DNA from: Treponema sp.
Lineage (GTDB): Bacteria > Spirochaetota > Spirochaetia > Treponematales > Treponemataceae
Reading direction: 5' to 3'
Length of the DNA stretch: 63,830 nt
Assembly: GCA_016296655.1 (NCBI GenBank)
Contig: JAEDIW010000010.1
Span: 1-63,830, forward strand
How positions within the stretch are numbered: the stretch's first letter is position 1; each line of letters starts with the position of its first letter. Below the pieces are notes generated by a model that saw nothing but the letters and a program-made list of their open reading frames with translations, was not told the DNA's origin and did no database searches. The translations under genes were made by a program, and so were the position numbers. Positions 32,137-39,336 of the stretch are shown in pieces.

Positions 32137-34274
32137 TGGCATCAGCAAAGAAAACTTCAGCAAAAAACAAATCTGCTGGAAAACGTGCAACGCTGGTCAT
32201 TGTTGAATCACCGGCAAAAGCTCACACTATAGAAAAATATCTTGGCACAGGATATACCGTTAAGGCTTCAATGGGGCATCTTATTGATTTGCCAAAGTCA
32301 AGAATGGCAATTGATATAGAAAATAATTTTCAGCCTGAATACATAACGGTTCGTGGCCGTGCAAAACTTTTGAAAGAGCTTCAGAAGGATGCAAAAAATT
32401 CTACTGAAGTTCTGCTGGCAAGTGATAATGACCGTGAAGGTGAGGCTATTGCATGGCATTTAAGGAATGCCCTTCAGGAAAAAACTGATGCAAAAATCAG
32501 CCGTATTGTTTTCAATGAAATTACTCCGCCTGCCATAAAGGCTGCTGTAACATCGCCAAGGGATATTGAAGAAGACAAGGTAAATGCCCAGAAAGCCCGC
32601 CGTGTTCTGGATAGGCTTGTAGGTTATAATCTCAGTCCGATTTTATGGAAAAAAGTAAAGAATGGACTTTCTGCAGGACGCGTTCAGTCTGTAGCTTTGC
32701 GCATAATCTGTGAGAGAGAAAAAGAAGTTGAAGATTTTATTCCTGTGGAATACTGGACTCTTGATGCTGATTTTTCAAAAGGCAGGACAAAATTTACAGG
32801 ACAGCTTGTATTGTATAAAGGTGCAAAGCCTGAACTTAAGAATGAAGCTGAAGTTAATGAAATCATCGAAAAAATAAAATCTTCTGAGTGTATCGTTACG
32901 GGAATCAAGGAAACTGATAAAACTGTAAAGTCAAAGCCTCCTTTTACAACGTCAACATTGCAGCAGGCTGCTGCGAATCGTCTGGGTTTTACTTCCCGAA
33001 AGACGATGCAGATTGCGCAGCAGCTTTATGAAGGCATAAACCTTGGTTCAAGCCGTGTGGGTCTTATTACTTACATGCGTACAGACTCTGTTCGTATTGC
33101 TGAGACGGCATTGGAAGATGTCCGCTCCTGGATTTCTCAAAACTATCCGGCAGAACTTCCGTCAGAGCCTGTCCATTATTCTGTTGGAAAGGCAGCTCAG
33201 GATGCCCATGAAGGTATTCGTCCGACATACACAAGTTATACACCGGATTCTGTAAAAGATCATCTTACCCGCGACCAGCTTAGGCTTTATACAATAATCT
33301 GGGAGCGTTTTGTTGCAAGTCAGATGAACAGTGCAAAAACCAGAACTACAAGCCTTGAAATTACAGCCGGAGATGCAATATTCCGCATTTCAGCTTCTAA
33401 AATAATTGAAAAAGGTTTTTATAAAGTTGTAAAGCTTCTTTCTTCAAAGGAAGAAGTAACTGGTTCTCTGCCATCATTAAAGGAAGGCGAAATAATAAAG
33501 GCTGATTCATTCCATCCTGACCAGCATTTTACTCAGGGACCTGCAAGATATACGGATGCTTCGATTGTAAAAACTTTGGAAGAAAAGGGAATTGGTCGTC
33601 CTTCAACTTATGCTCCAATTATTTCTGTTTTGCTTGACAGGTATTATGTAACAAGAAGCAACAGGCAGCTTGTTCCAACCCAGCTTGGCCGGATAATAAA
33701 TGGAATTTTGGTAGAATCATTTCCGAAGGTAATCAGTGAAGGATTTACTGCTGATGTTGAAAACGATTTGGATAAAATTGAAAATCATGAACTTGTCTGG
33801 AATAAGATGATAAATGATTTTTATCAGCCCTTTAAGGAACGGGTTGATGAAGTCCTTGAAACTCAGGAAAGTATGAAGGGTTTTTTTGATGAACCTACTG
33901 AGCAGGTGTGCGAAAAATGCGGAAAGCCTCTTGTCAAAAAACTTGGAAGGTTTGGCTTTTTCCTTGCTTGTACTGGTTTTCCTGAATGTCATAATACGAA
34001 GGCAATTCCTCTGGCAAAATGTCCTGTTGACGGCTGTTCGGGGGAAATCGTTGTAAGAAAGGCAAAAAGTCGTGGCAAGGAATTCTACGGTTGTACGAAT
34101 TATCCTGAATGTAGTTTTATTTCTCATTTTAAGCCTCTGCCGGATCAGTATTGTCCGAAATGCGGATGGTTTCTTGTTGAAAAATTCGACAAGAAAAATG
34201 GTTCTTACAAAGCATGTATAAATCCTGATTGTGATTACCTGCATTCTGCTGAAGATGCTGACAGTGAAAAATAA
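32136..34274 (+). CDS. topA: DNA topoisomerase I
   Basis: Type IA topoisomerase, 712 aa, that relaxes negative supercoils. The TOPRIM domain starts with LVIVESPAKAHTIEKYLG and continues with ASDNDREGEAIAWHL. The active Tyr is in LITYMRTDSVRIAE, followed by QDAHEGIRPT. Three C-terminal zinc modules are visible: CEKCGKPLV..CTGFPEC, CPVDGC..CTNYPEC and CPKCGWFLV..CINPDC. The start is ATG 32136, which shares a base with the dprA stop, with GGAGG at 32124-32128. The first 20 residues are Ser/Lys-rich and disordered. The dprA-topA-xer order is common in bacteria. Confidence 0.96.
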   Translation: MASAKKTSAKNKSAGKRATLVIVESPAKAHTIEKYLGTGYTVKASMGHLIDLPKSRMAIDIENNFQPEYITVRGRAKLLKELQKDAKNSTEVLLASDNDREGEAIAWHLRNALQEKTDAKISRIVFNEITPPAIKAAVTSPRDIEEDKVNAQKARRVLDRLVGYNLSPILWKKVKNGLSAGRVQSVALRIICEREKEVEDFIPVEYWTLDADFSKGRTKFTGQLVLYKGAKPELKNEAEVNEIIEKIKSSECIVTGIKETDKTVKSKPPFTTSTLQQAAANRLGFTSRKTMQIAQQLYEGINLGSSRVGLITYMRTDSVRIAETALEDVRSWISQNYPAELPSEPVHYSVGKAAQDAHEGIRPTYTSYTPDSVKDHLTRDQLRLYTIIWERFVASQMNSAKTRTTSLEITAGDAIFRISASKIIEKGFYKVVKLLSSKEEVTGSLPSLKEGEIIKADSFHPDQHFTQGPARYTDASIVKTLEEKGIGRPSTYAPIISVLLDRYYVTRSNRQLVPTQLGRIINGILVESFPKVISEGFTADVENDLDKIENHELVWNKMINDFYQPFKERVDEVLETQESMKGFFDEPTEQVCEKCGKPLVKKLGRFGFFLACTGFPECHNTKAIPLAKCPVDGCSGEIVVRKAKSRGKEFYGCTNYPECSFISHFKPLPDQYCPKCGWFLVEKFDKKNGSYKACINPDCDYLHSAEDADSEK

Positions 34275-34275
34275 T

Positions 34276-34390
34276 TGAATGATTCTGCAGGTTCGTCTGC
34301 TTTTGCAAACTCGTAACGAGAAATGCCATTCTGTTTCGGAGTTTTTGGTTGCTTTGGTTGATGAGCCTGCCGAACCAAACAAAAATCCGC
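34276..34390. repeat. Hairpin repeat region after topA
   Basis: This short gap holds an arm pair TTTGGTT/AACCAAA around GATGAGCCTGCCG (about 34352-34380) and the segment TCTGCTTTTGCAAACTCG (34299-34316). Related pieces occur in the fabF-exonuclease gap at 13985-14120 in the opposite order. The block may end topA transcription, though the following recombinase gene needs its own promoter or read-through. Confidence 0.45.
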
Positions 34391-34416
34391 CCGTATAAAA
34401 AGTGTTGGAGTTTTTT

Positions 34417-35337
34417 GTGCAGAAAATGACATTGGAAGAAGCGTGTGCAGAATTTCTTTTATATGAAAAATCTGTCCGCTCTCTTTCTGAAAATACAGTG
34501 ATTTCTTATGGCAAGGATTTAGATGCTTTTCAGAAGTTTTTAGGAAAAGACAGGCTGATGGATGATTTGACGCTTGAAGATTTGCGTTCTTGTATTGGAG
34601 AGCTTTCCAGACAGAAAAAGGCTGCAGCTTCTGTAAACAGATTTATTGCATCAGTCCGTTCTTTGTTTGCATATTGCAGAAAATTTCAGTATATTCAGAA
34701 TAATGTTGCCCTTGAACTGAAGAATGTAAAGCTTCCCCGGCATCTGCCGGTGTTTATGACAGGTGCAGAAATTGACAGCCTTTGTGAATGTCCTGAAAAA
34801 ACTGAGATTTTGTGGGCCGCTCGAGACAAGGCTCTGTTTGAAATGCTTTATTCATCTGGATGCCGTATAAGTGAGATTGCTGCTCTGAAATTTGAAGATT
34901 TGTCGAAAGATTTTTCTTCTGCGTTTGTTACAGGAAAGGGCAGAAAAGATAGACAGGTTTTTTTTGGAAAAGATGCTGTCGAGGCTTTGAAAGTTTATCT
35001 TGATGAAAGAAAAAAGCGTTTTGCACAGAAAGAATTTTACAGGCAGTGCCCTGAGGTTTTTGTAAATCAGCGCGGAAAAAAACTTTCTGTTGCTGGAATG
35101 CGCTGGATTGTTTCTGTGTATTCTGGAACTACAGGTGTAAATCATCATGTTTCACCCCATGCTTTTAGGCATACATTTGCAACTCAGATGATTTCTTCAG
35201 GGGCAGATGTACGTGCTGTTCAGGCAATGCTCGGTCATTCCAGCATTTCTACAACACAGCGTTATACTCATATAACAACGGAAAAACTTATAGAAATATA
35301 TAATCATTCTCATCCCCATGGAGGAAATAAAAAGTGA
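34417..35337 (+). CDS. Tyrosine recombinase, XerC/XerD type, second copy
   Basis: Full-length XerC/D-type recombinase, about 306 aa, related to the one at 29405-30322 but well diverged. The catalytic Arg is in SSGCRISEIAAL, HxxR in SPHAFRHTFATQM, the second His in LGHSSISTTQRYTH and the Tyr three residues before that His (RYTH), as expected for the family. Two such proteins in the same neighbourhood fit a XerC-XerD pair for dimer resolution. The start is GTG 34417 with GGAG at 34407-34410; earlier GTG/TTG codons overlap that site. Its stop overlaps hslV (GTGA), matching the common xer-hslV-hslU operon. Confidence 0.9.
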   Translation: MQKMTLEEACAEFLLYEKSVRSLSENTVISYGKDLDAFQKFLGKDRLMDDLTLEDLRSCIGELSRQKKAAASVNRFIASVRSLFAYCRKFQYIQNNVALELKNVKLPRHLPVFMTGAEIDSLCECPEKTEILWAARDKALFEMLYSSGCRISEIAALKFEDLSKDFSSAFVTGKGRKDRQVFFGKDAVEALKVYLDERKKRFAQKEFYRQCPEVFVNQRGKKLSVAGMRWIVSVYSGTTGVNHHVSPHAFRHTFATQMISSGADVRAVQAMLGHSSISTTQRYTHITTEKLIEIYNHSHPHGGNKK

Positions 35338-35879
35338 GTGAACAGTTTGAAAAAATCCGCAGTACGACAGTTATTGCTGTAAAAAAAGACGGAAAAGTTG
35401 CAATGGCTGGCGACGGACAGGTAACTATGGGAAATACAGTTGTAAAAGGTAATGCCCGTAAGGTTCGTCGCATTTTTGATGGTAAGGTTCTTACTGGTTT
35501 TGCAGGTGCGACGGCAGATGCCTTTACTCTTTTTGATAAATTTGAGTCAAAATTGAAGGAATTCAATGGCGATTTGACTCGGTCGGCTGTTGAACTTGCA
35601 AAGCAGTGGCGAACTGACCGTACCATGAGCAAACTTGAAGCTTTGCTGCTGGTTGCTGATTCTGAAAAAATCCTGCTTATTTCCGGTGGCGGTGACGTTA
35701 TTGAACCTGAAACCGACATTCTTGCAATTGGTTCTGGCGGAAATTATGCTTATGCGGCTGCTCTGGCCTACATGGAAGCATCTTCGTTTTCTGCAAAGGA
35801 AATTGCAGAAAAGAGCCTGAAAATAGCAGGAAATATATGTATTTACACAAATTCAAACGTTGTTGTGGAGGAACTGTAA
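35334..35879 (+). CDS. hslV: ATP-dependent protease subunit HslV
   Basis: Peptidase of the HslUV (ClpQY) protease, 181 aa. After a short propeptide the catalytic N-terminal Thr is expected at position 11 in KIRSTTVIAVKK, exposed by self-processing. The proteasome-beta fold is seen in VAMAGDGQVTMGNTVVK, ARKVRRIF and ISGGGDVIEPETDILAIGSGGNYA. It starts at GTG 35334, overlapping the recombinase stop. hslU follows, with the stop and start sharing a base. Confidence 0.96.
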   Translation: MSEQFEKIRSTTVIAVKKDGKVAMAGDGQVTMGNTVVKGNARKVRRIFDGKVLTGFAGATADAFTLFDKFESKLKEFNGDLTRSAVELAKQWRTDRTMSKLEALLLVADSEKILLISGGGDVIEPETDILAIGSGGNYAYAAALAYMEASSFSAKEIAEKSLKIAGNICIYTNSNVVVEEL

Positions 35880-37369
35880 TGGAAGACTTGACACCCCGCC
35901 AGATTGTAGAAAAACTTGATATGTATGTGATTGGACAGGCAAAAGCCAAGCGTTCTGTTGCTGTAGCTCTGCGTAACCGAACCCGCAGACTTAAGCTTGC
36001 CGAAGATATCCGTGATGAAATTGCTCCGAAAAATATCCTTATGATAGGACCTACAGGTGTTGGAAAAACCGAAATTGCCCGTCGCCTTGCAAAATTGTGC
36101 AACGCTCCTTTTTTGAAGGTGGAAGCTACAAAATATACGGAAGTCGGTTACGTGGGTCGCGATGTTGAGTCGATGATAAGGGATTTAATGGCTGTCGGCT
36201 ATAATGACGTAAAATTTGAAATGCAGGAAGCCATGCGCGAAAAGTGCGGACCAAAAGTTGAAGAAAAACTGCTTGACTTGCTTTTGCCTGGAAGTTCAAA
36301 AAAAAATGGTAAAAGTTCGTCAATTCTAGGCGGCATTTTCGGTTCGAAAACTGAAGAAAAACCTTTAACTTCATTGGAAAAACTGAATGTTCTGGAAAAT
36401 AAATCTGCTGCTCAGGAAAATTCTACAGAATCTGGAAATTCTTCTGCTGCATCTTCAGAATCTTCTGCTTCATCTGATTCATCTTCTGCAACTAGAGAAA
36501 AATTTCGTCAGATGCTGCGCGAAGGCAAACTTGAGGATAGGGAAGTTGAAGTTGAAGTGAGCCGTAAACCGTCAGGCATTCCAAGCATGGAAATCATTGC
36601 AGGTGGCAACATGGAAGATTTGGAAAACGGTCTGCAGAATCTGACATCGCTTTTTACAGGCGGAAGAAGCCGCAGGCGTTCGGTAACCGTAAAGGAAGCA
36701 CGCAAAATTCTTACAGAAGAAGTGCTTGAAAGTATGGTTGATCATGACAAAATTGCAGATATTGCAAAAAATCGTGTAGAGCAGTCAGGAATAATTTTTA
36801 TTGATGAAATAGACAAAATTGCCGTAAAAGGCGGACATGGCGGCCAGGATGTTTCAAGGGAAGGTGTACAGCGCGACATTCTTCCGATTGTTGAAGGCTC
36901 AAAAGTAAACACAAAATGGGGTGTTGTTGACACTACTCATATTCTGTTCATTGCAGCAGGTGCTTTCAGTGTTGCAGCTCCAAGTGATTTGATTCCGGAA
37001 CTCCAAGGACGATTTCCTCTGCGCGTTGAACTTGATTCCCTGCATAAGGAAGATTTTAAACGTATTTTAACAGAACCTAAGAATTCTCTGACATTCCAGT
37101 ATGTAGCCCTGCTTTCTACAGAAGATGTAAATGTAGAGTTTTCTGATGACGCAATTGACCGCATGAGCGTGATTTGCGAAGATGTTAATGCCAGAACAGA
37201 AAATATTGGAGCCCGCCGCCTTCATACAATTATGGAAAAAGTTCTTGATGAAATTTCTTTTTCAGCTGATGAGCATAAAGGCGAAACGATTACAATTGAT
37301 GCAGCCTATGTAGACGAAAAACTAAAGGACATTTCAACAAATCAGGATTTGTCCCGCTACATTCTGTAA
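35879..37369 (+). CDS. hslU: ATP-dependent protease ATPase subunit HslU
   Basis: AAA+ unfoldase, 496 aa, that feeds substrates to HslV. Walker A is GPTGVGKTE (about residue 60), followed by the pore-loop region VGYVGRDVESM. Walker B is GIIFIDEIDKIA. The C-terminal SRYIL tail is the piece that docks into HslV. The intermediate domain contains a serine-rich stretch (about residues 178-205, mostly Ser, Ala, Glu) not seen in classical HslU, probably a disordered linker. The start is ATG 35879 with GGAGG at 35867-35871. A strong terminator follows at 37484. Confidence 0.96.
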   Translation: MEDLTPRQIVEKLDMYVIGQAKAKRSVAVALRNRTRRLKLAEDIRDEIAPKNILMIGPTGVGKTEIARRLAKLCNAPFLKVEATKYTEVGYVGRDVESMIRDLMAVGYNDVKFEMQEAMREKCGPKVEEKLLDLLLPGSSKKNGKSSSILGGIFGSKTEEKPLTSLEKLNVLENKSAAQENSTESGNSSAASSESSASSDSSSATREKFRQMLREGKLEDREVEVEVSRKPSGIPSMEIIAGGNMEDLENGLQNLTSLFTGGRSRRRSVTVKEARKILTEEVLESMVDHDKIADIAKNRVEQSGIIFIDEIDKIAVKGGHGGQDVSREGVQRDILPIVEGSKVNTKWGVVDTTHILFIAAGAFSVAAPSDLIPELQGRFPLRVELDSLHKEDFKRILTEPKNSLTFQYVALLSTEDVNVEFSDDAIDRMSVICEDVNARTENIGARRLHTIMEKVLDEISFSADEHKGETITIDAAYVDEKLKDISTNQDLSRYIL

Positions 37370-37483
37370 AATCTTCCGTTTTTTGATTTTTTATGCATAG
37401 TAGAAAACTTCGTCATATATGGAACAGTTCCAAAAAGTACAGTTCATAAGCGGCTTTTTCGCTGCTTAAAAACGGCATATAGT

Positions 37484-37540
37484 AAAACGGCACAGGATAT
37501 GCAAATTGATGTAGAATCTTGTGCCGTTTTTTTGTTTTTT
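37484..37540 (+). terminator. Strong terminator between hslU and flgB
   Basis: AAAACGGCACA (37484-37494) pairs perfectly with TGTGCCGTTTT (37520-37530) around a 25-nt loop, then a T-rich run. Only about 40 nt separate it from flgB, and no good sigma70 promoter is visible there. If the flagellar promoter lies upstream, for example in 37380-37480, this hairpin would act as an attenuator. Confidence 0.88.
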
Positions 37541-37578
37541 TTGTAAACCCACCCTTTTTTTTCTCCGAAAATCAAAAT

Positions 37579-37995
37579 ATGAATAGTTTTACAAGATCAA
37601 TTGAACTTTTACAGCGAGCTTTGGACGTAAACTCTCTGAGATACCAGGTAACTGCCAACAATATGGCTAATTCCGAAGTTCCAAATTTTAAGCGTTCTGT
37701 CGTTAATTTTGAAAGCGAACTAAAAAGAGCCTTTGATTCTGAAAAAACAGCACTGGAAGGTTTTCAGCTTACAAGAACAGACAGCCGTCATTTTTCCCTG
37801 AATAATGTACAGGACTGGCGTTCGGTTGAACCTCGCAGGGTTCTTGACTATACGACGACTGCAAAAGCAAACGGTAATAATGTTGATGCAGAAGCCGAAG
37901 CAATGAATGTTCTGAAAATCCAGCTGCAGTATCAGCTTCTGACTCAGCTTGAAAGTTTTGAATTTGCACAGATTAGAACGGCAATAAGAAAATAA
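37579..37995 (+). CDS. flgB: Flagellar basal-body rod protein FlgB
   Basis: Proximal rod protein of the periplasmic flagellum, 138 aa. The N-terminus SIELLQRALDVNSLRYQVTANNMANSEVPNFKR is the rod-protein ANN motif region (residues about 7-39), and the C-terminal helix (MNVLKIQLQYQLLTQLESF) is the other half of the coiled coil. I start at ATG 37579: the frame is open further upstream, but that stretch is the hslU terminator. No clear ribosome-binding site precedes it. It leads the flagellar operon flgB-flgC-fliE-fliF-fliG-fliH-fliI-fliJ. Confidence 0.92.
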   Translation: MNSFTRSIELLQRALDVNSLRYQVTANNMANSEVPNFKRSVVNFESELKRAFDSEKTALEGFQLTRTDSRHFSLNNVQDWRSVEPRRVLDYTTTAKANGNNVDAEAEAMNVLKIQLQYQLLTQLESFEFAQIRTAIRK

Positions 37996-38117
37996 ATGTC
38001 AGACCTGACAGCTGCCATGACTGCCTGAGTTTTGCATGATTTTTTGAATCGTAATCGTAGGATGAAAGCCGCTGAAATAGTGCGGACTTTATTTATAACT
38101 TTTTATGGAGAATTAAA

Positions 38118-38579
38118 ATGGGTCTTTTTTCAAGCATCAATATAGCATCAACAGGTTTAAGTGCAGAACGTCTGCGAACAGACGTAATTTCCAACAATAT
38201 TGCAAACGCCTCTACAACAAGAACTTCAGAAGGTGGAGCTTTTAAACGCTCAAGGGTTGTTTTTCAGCCAGTAGCCTCCGAAAATCCACAATGGCGAAAT
38301 CCATTTGTTTCAAAAGATCTTGATAACGGTCCTGGAAAAGGTGTACGGGTTCTTGAAATTGTAAAAGACACTTCAGAAGGTCGTCTTGTCTATGACCCGT
38401 CAAATCCAGACGCAATAAAGTCAGGCCCACATGCAGGCTACGTAGAATATCCTAACGTGAACATTGTAAATGAAATGGTAGATCTCATTTCATCATCCCG
38501 CGCCTATGAAGCAAACACAACTGTAATTCAGGGTGCAAAAGAAATGTTCAATGCTGCACTGGAAATAGGCCGTGCATGA
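38118..38579 (+). CDS. flgC: Flagellar basal-body rod protein FlgC
   Basis: Rod protein, 153 aa. It has SINIASTGLSAERLRTDVISNNIANASTTRT at the start and the conserved end PNVNIVNEMVDLISSSRAYEANTTVIQGAKEM. GGAG precedes ATG 38118 by 8 nt. The 120-bp gap from flgB holds an imperfect hairpin at 38065-38091 (core CCGCTGAAATAGTGCGG), which matches a hairpin core at 63310-63326. This gap could tune the flgB/flgC ratio. Confidence 0.95.
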   Translation: MGLFSSINIASTGLSAERLRTDVISNNIANASTTRTSEGGAFKRSRVVFQPVASENPQWRNPFVSKDLDNGPGKGVRVLEIVKDTSEGRLVYDPSNPDAIKSGPHAGYVEYPNVNIVNEMVDLISSSRAYEANTTVIQGAKEMFNAALEIGRA

Positions 38580-38607
38580 TAAATTTTATGTGAACATAAT
38601 GTGAATG

Positions 38608-38636
38608 TTTACCATTCTTGAAAAATCATATATAAT
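38608..38636 (+). promoter_or_regulatory. Internal promoter for fliE
   Basis: TTTACC (38608-38613), a 17-nt spacer and TATAAT (38631-38636). The fliE ATG is at 38644, 7 nt after the -10 box, so a transcript from here would be leaderless. It would allow the operon from fliE onward to be made apart from flgBC. Confidence 0.6.
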
Positions 38637-38643
38637 TTGACTT

Positions 38644-39099
38644 ATGGACATAAAAATTCCTGAATTTGGCACATTACAGATGACACGCACAAATCCTGCT
38701 CATTTTGGAACTGCTCCGCTTTCTTTGAATGCAACGGCAGGCACTTCATCGAAGTCTGTCCGGGACTTGAGGGGGCTTTATTCAGGTTCTTACAATTCAT
38801 CCAGTTCATCTTTTTCTTCAGGCACTTTGAATCCTGTTTCTGGAAATCCGTCAGATGTTTCAAATTCTGCAGGTGCTTCTTCAAAATCTTCAAACACATT
38901 TATTGATGCCCTGAACGCCTTAAATCAGCAGCAGCTTGCTGTTAGTGAAGTTCAGCAGAAACTCATTACAGACCCTGACTCTGTTGACATTCATGACGTT
39001 ACAACTGCCATGGCAAAAGCCCAGATGTCGCTTTCTGTTGCACAGACAGTAATTGACAGGCTTGTAAGCGGTTGGAGCGAACTTTCTACAGTCCGTTAA
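38644..39099 (+). CDS. fliE: Flagellar MS-ring/rod junction protein FliE
   Basis: Joins the MS ring to the rod. At 151 aa it is longer than usual FliE proteins. The C-terminal 70 residues hold the family signature (FIDALNALNQQQLAVSEVQ, HDVTTAMAKAQMSLSVAQTV). The first 80 residues are rich in Ser, Thr, Gly and Asn and look disordered. No Shine-Dalgarno sequence precedes ATG 38644, but a promoter ends 7 nt before it. fliF follows after a 237-bp gap. Confidence 0.92.
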   Translation: MDIKIPEFGTLQMTRTNPAHFGTAPLSLNATAGTSSKSVRDLRGLYSGSYNSSSSSFSSGTLNPVSGNPSDVSNSAGASSKSSNTFIDALNALNQQQLAVSEVQQKLITDPDSVDIHDVTTAMAKAQMSLSVAQTVIDRLVSGWSELSTVR

Positions 39100-39214
39100 T
39101 CTTTTTTTTTCAGGCATTGCAACTTCCATTAGTTCTGGCAAAAATTTGAAGGGCTGGCGACATCAGTTCCGATAAAATAAAAAAAATTCTATCTTTTCAG
39201 TTTTATATTACTGT

Positions 39215-39243
39215 GCTATAATTATAGCAAACTTTTAAAAGTT
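39215..39243. promoter_or_regulatory. Two adjacent palindromes upstream of fliF
   Basis: GCTATAATTATAGC (39215-39228) and AACTTTTAAAAGTT (39230-39243) are each perfect 14-bp palindromes, one base apart, in the fliE-fliF gap. They could be binding sites for dimeric regulators or, given TATAAT inside the first, part of a promoter. Nothing else in the 237-bp gap is a gene. Confidence 0.45.
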
Positions 39244-39336
39244 CAAAATTTAGCTGTGCCAGGGGTTTTCATATATGCCTTGGTCGGACGACTTTATAAT
39301 TTATAAAAGATGTATGTTCGTTCACGGGAGGGGATG

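Noticed and set aside
39150..39180. Sigma28-like promoter before fliF (CCGATAA at about 39171)
   Set aside because: The -10 half resembles the flagellar consensus, but no TAAA-type -35 lies at the required distance.
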